Positions 55,575 through 64,000 of a DNA stretch of 64,000 bases are shown here, piece after piece. The notes beneath the pieces are model-generated. The model was not told where the DNA came from. It did not search any database and saw only the letters and a program-made list of their open reading frames with translations. The stretch comes from Cyanophora paradoxa (lineage: Eukaryota; Glaucocystophyceae; Cyanophorales; Cyanophoraceae): NCBI GenBank assembly GCA_004431415.1, contig QPMI01000154.1, forward strand, positions 36,286 through 100,285, in the 5' to 3' direction. Both the position numbers and the translations under genes were made by a program. How positions within the stretch are numbered: position 1 is the stretch's first letter; each line of letters starts with the position of its first letter.

Positions 55575-57922
55575 TACCGCTCTCGAGACACGCTCGAGCT
55601 CCCTGCTGACCTTCAGCTTTCACTCAGATCCGCGTGTGGAGCCGGGCGCTATCCGCCCAAGACATAGAGGGCAACCGCTACCGCCGCATCCGGGCGGTCT
55701 CGGACAGCTACGCCGCCAGCTTCCCCGACCTCAAGATCAACAGTGCGCGGCTCGCTGCAGATCGCCCTACCCGCGCGACTGACTCTCTCCACTCGCAGTC
55801 CCTCTGGACAACGGCGTGGGGGAAACGGGGTACCCGGTCGTCGTGAACGACGTCGACTGCACGCCCCTCTCCGCTAACTACGGCCCTGTGTACACCTGGA
55901 CGGCGTCGGCGGCCGACTTCTGCGGCCTCCTCACGGGCGGCGTGCCCGACGCGGCCGCCGTCGCCGCCGGCTGCACCTGCGGCGAGTGCCCCCAGGACCC
56001 GCCCCGCGCGGAGACCCCCGAGCCCCGGTGCTACCCGCCGCCCCCGGACACGGTCTTGACGAAGAAGTACCAGGTGCGCCCGCCCGGGCCCGCGGCCCCG
56101 CCCTCCCTGTCCCCTGCCCACGCCCACGCTCGCGCCCGCGCCCGCGCTTGCGGCCAGGTCACGTGCCCGCCGAACGTGACGATCTCGAGGATCGGGCCCG
56201 TCAACGTGGCCGTCGGCGGCGCCGAGAAGGCCCTCTGCGGCGCCCGCATGCCCGACCTCCGCTTCCTCATCGCCGGTCCGCCCGCGCCCTCCCGCCCCGC
56301 CCCCCCCCCCCCCCCCCCCCCCCCCCCCCTTCTTCCTGCCCCCCTCTCCCTCCCTCGTTCCGCTTTGATGCGGGGGCGTCGGGGCAGGGAACTGGTCGGA
56401 CCCGCGGGTGAACATCACGCAGGAGCCGCGGCAGGGGAGCTTCCTCCCCGTGCACCACGCGGCGGCCGCGACGAGCCCCGAGTGGGCCGCCTACGCCGCG
56501 CCCACCCCGCCAGGCGGCGTCCGCGCCACCATCACCGTCCACAACCCCACCGACGCCGTCCGCCCCGCACCGCCCCGCCCCGGCCCGCCCCGCGCCGCCC
56601 TGCCCGAACTCTCAAAGGGTCGGGCCTAGGCCTCCACACCTAAGCCACCTTAGGCTACCTCTTCGCCCCGCCCTTCGTCGCTCCGCCGCTCCGGCCCGGC
56701 CCGCTCCGAACTCTGACGGGCGGCGATGGCGGCAGGGCCCGGAGGGCGAGTGCTCGTTCGGCATCGTCGTGGGGGCGCCCGGGGAGGGCCCCCCGCTCTG
56801 CCCGGGCGCCTGCCCGCCCCCCGCCGTCGCCGTCCCCGTCGACCCGGCGACCTGCGCCGCGACGGTCCCCGACCTGCGGCGCAACCTCACGCTGGCGGCC
56901 CCCGACTGCGTCCCGCCCTCGCCCGTCCTCGAGGCGGACTTCGTCATAGAGGGCGCCGAGCCCGGCGCGGCGTGGCCCCTCGCCGGCCCGCCCCCCTACG
57001 CAAAGGACCTCCGCCTCCGCCACAGCGGCTTCCCCAAGGGGCCCTCCTGCCCCGTCCGCCTCGTGGTGCGCGCCCTCGGATCGAATCGTGCGGACTTGAG
57101 ATTTTATGTATGTAATCTGACGCCGGGCGGGGCGGGGCATGCGCAGGCGTACCTCGAGCGGCCGAGCATCAGCTGGACGCCGTCCCTCGCCGGCCCCGCC
57201 GACGCCCTCAGCGCGGCCGCCGTCGACGCCCTCGGCTCCGACCCCGCCCCCGCCGACTGGGCCCGCCAGCTCACCGCCGAGTCCGCTCTCACGCGCCCCG
57301 CCCCGCCCCGCCCCGCCCCGTCCAACAAAGCCGGCGCAGGGTCGCGGGGGCCTGCCCCTGGCTGCTGATGCAGCAGTGCACGGCGCGCGTTCGCGTGGAG
57401 GTGAACCCCGCGCTGGGCGTGGCCGGGCCCGACGTGGACGCGGCCGGCAACTTCACGTTCGGCGCCGGCCGCCGCGCCTGGTCCCTCTCCACCGCGGGCG
57501 CTGCCCTCGCGGGCACCTTCAGCCGCGAGGTACCCCAGGCCTACCTCGACGCGTGCGCCGCACCTGTACCCCCTCCAGCTTCACCCCCGGCCCGGCCTCA
57601 CGCCCCCCCCCCCCCCCCCCCCCCCCCCCCACGCACAGCGCTAACATCGAGCCGGGCACCGTCCTGCGCGCCTACGTCGTCACCCTCACCTGTGCGCTCG
57701 CCCCTCGCTTGAAATTCGGAAGCTCGAGGCTTGTTTCTAGGAGCTGAGGCGCCGGCCCCGTGCGCAGGCGCGTTCAACAAGGGGGCGCCGGAGCCGGCGC
57801 GGCTCTCGCTGACCTCCCTCGCCCCCGTCCGCGTCGAGATCGTCAAGCCGGGCCCGGCCCAGACCCCGGCCCCGGCCCCCGCGGAGCCGACGGCAGAGCC
57901 GACCGAGACCCCGCTGCCGTGA
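54652..57922 (+). CDS. Secreted LamG-like/HYR-like surface glycoprotein, copy 2
   Basis: Paralogue of the gene at 49223 with the same domain order: signal peptide (54652-54792, GALALQLGLLLALAAAASAA), LamG-like fold (MTVEFWLKLERFSSLQ, YEYWTHYAYVFSLDMANPYG, IYVNGTAMSS), Cys-rich FCGLLTGGVPDAAAVAAGCT, VTCPPNVTISRIGPVNVAVG, VAVPVDPATCAATVPDLRRN, VEVNPALGVAGPDVDAAGNF and a Pro/Thr tail ending ETPLP at TGA 57922. Exon 3 reads through CGACAAAGTACATTAACC in frame after a CTCGCCAG acceptor. At 55470 this copy has eight extra bases relative to copy 1, which would cause a stop. A 29-nt GTACGT...CAG segment (55470-55498) removes it in frame. Introns carry poly(C) tracts of 36, 30 and 28. Confidence 0.72.
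55537..55572 (+). repeat. Poly(C) tract of 36 in a copy 2 intron
   Basis: The orthologous intron of copy 1 (from 50001) has only a five-base C run (CTCCCCCTGTC) at this place, so the tract grew after duplication or was lost in copy 1. Confidence 0.9.
56300..56329 (+). repeat. Poly(C) tract of 30 in a copy 2 intron
   Basis: Copy 1 has CCCCCCGCCCGCCCCGC without a long C run in the corresponding intron (about 50760-50780). Confidence 0.9.
57603..57630 (+). repeat. Poly(C) tract of 28 in a copy 2 intron
   Basis: The same intron in copy 1 has 19 C (52043-52061), showing length difference between paralogues. Confidence 0.9.
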
Positions 57923-58739
57923 GGCGCCCCTCGGAGGCTCGTCGAGGGGAGGGCGGGGGCGTGCGGGCGGGCGGCCGGAAGCGTCGAGCGCCCCACCCGC
58001 CTTCTCCCCTTCTCGCTGCTGCGGCCGCGGGCTCCCCGCGCGCTGTCCTCCTCCTCCTCCAGAGGGAAGAGGGCGGTTGACGTTTAGTTTGTGGAGCATC
58101 GCTGCTCTTTTTTTTTGATATAGTTAAGTTAACATTAGGCTTTTTTCCCCATGACACGTACGGTGTGCCTACGTAAAATGCGTTTCGCATTTCGATTCGT
58201 TCCATAGTCCATGATCGACCGCCGAGTCGGCGCCGACCGGGCGCCGTTACGTGCCGAGCCAGAGCCTCGGCCCTGGGGGCGCACCTTAAAAGTGTCCCCG
58301 TTGCGCATGCGTGCACAGCTACCTGTAGAGTACAGAATCATTGAATTGGTATTGTGCCATGGTAGTGTCGATTCAATAGGAATTCATTGCTTTTTACACC
58401 GAGGGCCTCTCTTGCGGGAGGCCACAAGCTCAAGCACAGTTCAATGATCGAAGATCTAGCTATAGATCAATCTAGATACTGTCATATAAGACAATTGCAA
58501 CTAGTTGACGGGGCGAAAAGGAATTAGTTAACGCGGTCAATCGAGCTACTCGATTGCGCACTGACATGCGAGCTCGAGACAAGAAGAACAGCTGAGCTGT
58601 ACAAGAGAAGCCAAGCTGTACAAGAGAAGAAGAAAGCTGAAGGACGATGCACACAACAAGCTTCGAAGCTTCCCCCCACAGTTAGGCCTAGACCGGGCGG
58701 AGGCGCGACCCGGGGCCGCTGGCCCGCCGGGCGGGGCGG
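57923..58739. other. 3' intergenic segment, copy 2, with an insertion
   Basis: 58321-58739 matches 52555-52978. Between about 58098 and 58320 copy 2 carries about 220 bases absent from copy 1, starting at GCTCTTTTTTTTTGATAT. Copy 1 runs directly from CATCGCTG into TTGGCTACCTGTAGAG. No gene is seen in the extra segment. Confidence 0.7.
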
Positions 58740-61700
58740 CTAGGCGGCAAGGGCGGCGCGGGCGGCGGCGAGGGCGGCCTCGAGGGCGGGGCCCCCGCGA
58801 GGGCGGCGAGGCCGGCCCGCAGCGCCCGCCGCCCCTTCCCGCGCTCAGCTCCCACTCCTCCCGCGCCCTGCGCCCCCGCCGCCGCCCCGGATCAAATTCG
58901 AGATCAAATCGAGGCCTAGGCCTAGGCGGGCGGGGCGGGGCCGGGGGCGCACGTTTCGCAGCGGGCCTCGAGGAACGCGAGGGCGAGGGCCGTCGCCCAC
59001 AGCTGCGGCGCCCCCGCCAGCCCCGCCCTGCCCGGCGAGGTCACACGAGGGGCGGGGCGGGTCGAAGCTGCGGGGGCGGTTCGGGGCGCACGGGGCGGCG
59101 GCGGCGGCGAGGGCGGCGAGGGGCCGGCCGAGGGCGCGCGCAAGGGCCTCGGTCAGCGCCCACGCGCCGGCGGCGCCCTGCGCGCGCGAGTCAAGAAAGG
59201 GAAGGGAGGGACGGGGCCGGAGGGGAAGGGGCGGGCCTGGAGGAGGACGACGGCGTCGTGCGGGCGCTCCTCGCCGCCCGCGGAAGGCTCGCGCTCGCGC
59301 TCGCGCTCCATCCGCAGGTACGCGGGCGCCGCCCCGCCCGGCGCCGCCGGCGCCGCCGATGCGCAGGGCGCCATCGCGCAGGGCGCCGGCGGCGGGGGCA
59401 TCGGGCACGGGGCGGGGCGGGCGTCCCACATCATCTCCTCGTCCGCCTCGGCCGCGAGCTCGGCCTCGGGCTCGGGCTCGCAGGGCGCCGCCGCCATCTT
59501 CATCCGCCGCTGCCGCGCGCGCGCGCTCGTCGGCCGCAGTCGGGCGGGCGGGGGGCGAGCGAGCGAGCGAGGGAACGGCGGGGAAGGATGACGGACCATG
59601 GGGGCACACTTCTTCTTGGGGGCCGAGACGCGCGGGGGCGGAGGGGGCGGGGGCGGGGCCTGCGGGGCCTGCGCGGCCGGCGCGCCGCACCCGTCCCCGA
59701 AGAGGTCGTACCCCGAGCAGTCCTCGTCCTCGTCCTCGCACTCTTCGCGCATAGAGGACCTGGCGAAGAACATGCCCGGGGGCGCGGCCGCGCAGGGCGC
59801 AGGGCAGGCCGCCGCCCCCACCGCGAAGTACTCAGGCGCCTCGCCCTGCGGGCGCGGGTTGAGCGAGGAGCGGAGCGCGGGGCGGGGCGGGGCGGGGCGG
59901 GGCGGACGCGGGGGAGGAGGGTGGGCACGACGGAGAGGCGCATGGGCTCGGAGGCGGGGGCAGCCCCCGGACGCTCCTCGACGGCCACGAAGGCGGTGCG
60001 CGAGGAGGTCACGCCGTGCCGCAGCGCCACCTGAACGAAGCAAAGCGTAGCGTAGCGTAGCGCGGGCTTCGTGAGTATAATACGATAGGTTCGAGTACGA
60101 ACGCAAGGGAAGCGACGACCTCGAGCACGCGGGCGGAGACTTCGGCCTCCGTGCGGCCGGCCAGCAGCGCCCCGTCGCGCCCGTGCAGCGCGCTGGCCCC
60201 CTCCTGCAGGTCCCGCACCGCCGCCCGCCCCGCCAGCCGCCACACGGACCCGGCCTCCCGCGCCGCCGGCACGGGCACCGAGAGCTCGACGGGCCCCGCC
60301 CGGCGCTGCGCCCGCAGCGACACGGCCGGCGGCGGGGCGGGCCCCGGCGGCAGCACGGCGTACACCACCAGCCGGTCGCCCTGCGGCCCCGGCGGCCCGC
60401 GTCAAGAAAAAAAGACGGCGGCGGCTAAGGCAGAGGCGAAGGCGGACCAGGAAGCAGGGGCGGAGGGCGTGCGGGGCCTGCTGGGCAGACGGGCTGCCCC
60501 AGTCGAGGGCGGGGGCCGCCAGCGAGGGCTGCGCGGCCCGCCGCAGCTGCCGCAGGACGGCGCGCTCGACGCGCTCGCCGTCTCCGATGAACTCGGCCTG
60601 GCCGCCGCCGGCCCGGGCCACGCCCCGCACGAGGTGCTCGCTGGCGCCGGAGCCGATCCCCACGCTGAAGACGCGCGCCTCGGCCGCGTGCCGCCGCACC
60701 AGCCGGATCACCTGCTCCGTGTTGCTCACCTGCGCCCCGCCGCCGCCGGGGCGTTAGCTCACAAAGCGAAAGCGAAGCAAAGCTTCGAGATCTGACCTCG
60801 CCGTCGGTGAGGAGGAAGATCTGGCGGGGGAAGAGCGGGTCCGGCGGCCCCGCGAAGATCGCCTGCCGCGCCCCGTCAGCTCCAGCCTCGCGGGGGGCGG
60901 GCGGGCGGGTGGCAGCGGCGCGCCTCGAGGACGGGCAGGAGCTCCGTGCCGCCGAGGTCCGCCCCGATCTGCAGCGCCGCGCGACGTCAGGCGCGGCTGC
61001 ACGGCGGCGGGGGCGGGGGGGGGGGGGGGGGGGCGTCGGCGGCGAGAGATAGTCTAGGTATCCCAGGGTAGCCTAGGCCCAAGGCGGACGTGCAGAGGGC
61101 GTGCAGAGAGAGTTGGGAGTTGGTGTGTGTGTGTGTGTGGGGGGGGGGGGTAGCGGACGTCGGCGACGTGGGCGGCGGCGGCGGCGATGCTCGCGTCGTC
61201 GTACCCCCGGCTCTCGTCGAAGAGCCGCACGAACAGGTCCCCGAAGCCTGCGCCGAAGTTAGCACAAGCCTCGGGGCGGGACGGGGCGGGAGGGCGGGGC
61301 GGGGCGGGCCGAGGACGTTGAAGCGGGATCCGACCGGGAGGGAGCGGAGCATGAGCTGGAGCGCGTTCTTGGACTGCTCGATCTTGGAGCCCTCCATCGA
61401 GCCGCTGCGGTCGACGAGGAAGAGGTACTCGGCCCGCGCCTCCTCATCCTCGCCCCACTCCGGGCACAGCGCCACCGCCAGCGCCACCGTCCCGTCCGGC
61501 CCGCGCTCCGCCCACGCCCGCGCCGCGTGCGGCTCCCGCTGCGCGATCTGCCAGCCCGCGCTTCAGCCGCAGAGGCGGGGCGGGGCGGGGCGGGCGCGCC
61601 TCGATGACGAAGGCGCCGTCGAGCGGCTGGTCCCGCGTGAGCCGCACCCGCGCCGTCCGCCCGCTGATCTCCGCCTCTGCCGTGCGGGCGGCGTCAAATG

Positions 61701-62464
61701 CGGCGGCGCGCGTGGCGTAGGCGCAGGCGCGCGCGCGCGTGCGTCGGGGCGGGCGGGGCGCACGGAAGGCAGCGGGGTGGGACGGGGAGGCGACGGCGGC
61801 GACGTCGGACGGCATCTCGACCTCCAGCGCGGCGCTCATGCGGTACGGCACGTCGGCGGCCACAGCGAGCGGCTGCACGTCGGGCGCCGCGTCGCCGCCG
61901 CCGGCGCGGGGCGAGGCCGGCGTGTAGCGCGGCGCGACGGTCGTCGGGAGGCTGAAGCGGACGACGCCGTCGGCGCCGCACGGCAGCTCCGCCGCGTACG
62001 TGATCCGCAGCGCGCAGCGGCCGCCCGGCGGGAGGTTCCCGACGCTCGCCGTGAAGACGTCGGCCGCGTCTTCCTCCAGGAGGTACCCCCCGCCGCCCCG
62101 CGCGATGGCCCGCCCGTACTCCTCGGCCGCCGCCTCTTTCTCGCGCACGGCGCCCACGACGCGCCGGCCCGCGACCTCCGCCTCGAAGCCGCTCACCGCG
62201 GCGCCCTCCGGCAGCGGGAAGCGGTACACCGCCTCGATGGGTGCCGTCCCCTCGTTTGCGTACGTCTGCTCCACAGTCACCTCGCAGAAGAAGCCTGCGG
62301 CGAGGGGCCTTCAGAGGGGCGACGAGAGCGGATCCCTGCAGCATCTAGCAGCGGGGCCACTGCTCCGCACCGTCAATGCGGCCGGTCACCGCGACGGCCT
62401 TGAGCGGGACGCGGGACGCGTCCGCGCCCTTCGAGAAGAGGCCAGACATCGCTTCGACGTCCAT
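58740..62464 (-). CDS. VIT and von Willebrand factor A domain protein (VWA5A/ITIH-like)
   Basis: ATG 62464 (MDVEAMSGLFSKGADASRVP) is followed by LKAVAVTGRID. After an intron (exon 62294-61764) comes GFFCEVTVEQTYANEGTAPI, EAVYRFPLPEGAAVSGFEAE and EKEAAAEEYGRAIARGGGGY, a clear VIT domain. The VWA domain has EYLFLVDRSGSMEGSKIEQS (MIDAS DxSxS), DLGGTELLPVLEA (the Thr) and RQIFLLTDGE (the second Asp), then ARVFSVGIGSGASEHLVRGV. The C-terminal region has DEDCSGYDLFGDGC, a Pro-rich linker, QLWATALALAFLEARCE and EEWELSAG. This is the ITIH/PARP4/VWA5A layout, without a visible signal peptide, so cytosolic. The last exon seems to need a frame change to reach AALAAARAALAA and TAG 58742-58740. The intron after ERPHDAVVLLQ appears to use a GC donor (GCCCGC). 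Confidence 0.85.
61015..61033. repeat. Homopolymer of 19 in a VIT-VWA intron
   Basis: Plus-strand G run, poly(C) on the sense strand. Nearby at 61123-61138 is a GT dinucleotide run. Both lie in one intron inside the VWA domain. Confidence 0.85.
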
Positions 62465-63521
62465 GGTTGCTGGTCTGCTCCCGAGGGCGGATGCCAGGTC
62501 ACTTGCACTTGGACGGACGGTGATGGATGCTTTGAGCTCGCTCGCAGCTGCTGGGGACTGTGTCTGAAGGAAGGCGCGGCTAGTAGGTCGACCGCTGGCG
62601 CCGCTCAGAATGAGCGGCAGCGTGGGACGCTCAGGCTCAGTCCAGATGAACGCGACGCTGTACCCGGAGAAGCCGCAGATCCTAGCCGCCTAGCCAACGG
62701 CTAGACGCGGGCTTGGTGACGGCTAGACGACGCGATGGCAGGCGCGCGGCGTGCGCGCGCGGCGTTCCGAGCGCGCGGGGCCACGCGAACGCAAGCATGC
62801 GCACAGCTTCCGAAGTTCTCCTTCCGCTCTGATCGCGCGAGGCTCCGGGCCGCTCGCGATCGGCGTGCGCCGCGCAGGATCGAGCTAGCGCCGCAGGAGA
62901 GGCCGGCCGATCCGATGATCGCGAATACGGCCGCGGCCGGCGCCTAAATGCATGCAGCGCTCGCTGCAGCGGGCCTCCTGGAGTACTACGATAGGGAAAC
63001 TTCCCTTAAGCTTTAGCTTCTCTCCATCGATCCTGCGCATGCGCGCTAGCGCTGAATTAAGCTCAATTTACGCTCCTCTTAATTTTGGCCCTCTCTAAGC
63101 TTGACTCCCCTGCGGCACATTTAGCTCGATCTAGATCGAACGCAGCGCCACACATGTACAGCGAGCTGTGTGGGTCTGTTCATTAAAGGCGAATTCGCGA
63201 ATCGAGCTGGATTCTGGGGTTTTCGCAGGTTCATTCGGGCCTGACGCGCCCTTCATTCAGAGGTTTCGCGCGCGCCGGTACTGATCGCACGCACCGCAGC
63301 CCGTGGCCTAGCAGCCTCGCTCGATTCGATCGCGCACCCCTGGATTCGAAGATTTCGCAGGTGCTTCCGATGCAGGGGCGCGAAATCGCGAGGGCGCGAA
63401 ATCGCGAGGGATCGCGAGGGTGCAAGTCCTAGCTATAGGCCTGCATTTCTCGCCTGCAGAGGGCTCCGAACCTTCAGAAAATCGAGATCCGACACTCCCG
63501 CGCCTCAGATTGCGGGCGGCT
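62465..63521. other. Intergenic, no gene supported
   Basis: About 1 kb upstream of the VIT-VWA start and upstream of the last gene. It includes CGCGCATGCGCGCTAGCGC-like palindromes near 63035 and a tandem GCGCGAAATCGCGAGG repeat at about 63378-63415. Open frames have no domain support. Confidence 0.5.
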
Positions 63522-64000
63522 ATGCAAGCAGAAGTCTTTCCGCTGTCCTTCGACTTATTCGACGACCCAGCCGACGAAAGCCGGGCCGAGGCGTTTTGGC
63601 GAGAGGTCCTGAAGCTCAGCGGCTCGCGATCAGAGACCGCAGCTCTGAAGGAGGCGCTGAGGCGGCGGCGGACGAGCGCGTCAGCGGACGTGCGGGCCGC
63701 GTACCGCGTCGGCAGCGAAAGCTTCCCCTCCGTCGTCGCGGCCTGGCACGAGACGCTCACCTTTCGCGGCGAGACGCACGTCGTCGGGGGCGTGTGTTTC
63801 CAAGCGGACCCCGCCGAAGCTCGAGGTGCTTCGGGTTTAATTTTAGTTTTGCTTTGAGACACCGATTCACACCGAATTTTGCGCAGAAGGCTGCTGGTTC
63901 GAGATGGAACCCCTGTATTCAAGTTCTGAATTTCTAAAAGTGAATCCGGATCCGTACGACCTCGTCAAAGCGCACAGTTCGGACCGCTTGAGCTTCGACT
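63522..64000 (+). CDS. Partial hypothetical protein at the right edge
   Basis: ATG 63522 opens MQAEVFPLSFDLFDDPADES, FWREVLKLSGSRSETAALKE, ADVRAAYRVGSESFPSVVAA and WHETLTFRGETHVVGGVCFQ. A predicted intron runs from about 63817 to the CGCAG near 63889. The next exon reads GCWFEMEPLYSSSEFLKVNP and continues to the window end without a stop. The mixed helix/strand globular composition suggests a real gene. I do not recognise the family. The exact donor is uncertain. Confidence 0.5.

Noticed and set aside
62465-63500. Several 60-200 codon frames at the right end, including a minus-strand one over 63308-63922
   Set aside because: They overlap the better-supported plus-strand gene or lack any domain, splice or composition support.
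1-64000. CRISPR arrays, tRNA, rRNA or bacterial operons
   Set aside because: No spaced direct-repeat array, no recognisable tRNA cloverleaf or rRNA core was seen, and gene structure is eukaryotic throughout. Systematic tRNA and Rfam scans were not possible here.

Overview
This is a nuclear window from a eukaryote, most likely a flagellated, very GC-rich alga or protist. Nearly every gene is split by many short introns. Most donors read GTGCGC, GTCCGC or GTRC. A minority are GC-AG. Acceptors usually end GCGCAG and often follow a CTGAC-like branch site. PACRG and a soluble adenylyl cyclase indicate cilia. The GT77-type glycosyltransferase and secreted LamG/HYR glycoproteins suit an algal cell surface. 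A haptophyte-like host is my guess from GC content, GC-AG introns and gene set, but the sequence does not prove it.

Layout. (1) 1-1.4 kb: AT-richer, virus- or mobile-like DNA with a partial ORF and a frameshifted HNH-AP2 endonuclease, joined abruptly to GC-rich host DNA. (2) 1.7-19 kb: a secreted I9 (subtilase-propeptide-like) protein, an ARL6IP4/SR25 splicing-factor homologue, a coiled-coil protein, an F-box protein, a 91-residue small protein, a 15-bp minisatellite, a diverged direct repeat with covarying hairpins, the replication licensing factor CDT1, a putative ubiquitin-fold protein, and PACRG. (3) 19.6-28.2 kb: one large ADCY10-like adenylyl cyclase, divergent from PACRG. (4) 28.2-35.4 kb: a low-GC island holding one polytopic membrane protein gene. 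(5) 35.4-37.8 kb: gene-free, palindrome-rich DNA with a MITE-like element. (6) 37.8-48.4 kb: a GT77-like glycosyltransferase, an EF-hand protein and a polytopic membrane protein. (7) 48.3-62.5 kb: a tandem segmental duplication of about 5.5 kb. It produced two secreted LamG/HYR paralogues, one intact VIT-VWA gene, and a chimeric truncated copy of that gene. (8) The right edge holds the start of an unidentified gene.

Gene spans run from start to stop codon and include introns. Splice sites were read by eye and are predictions. The most interesting signals are short palindromic insertions separating the two duplicated units, a candidate 29-nt intron (or frameshift) in the second LamG gene, two related MITE-like elements, and a pair of hairpins whose stems differ by compensatory changes.
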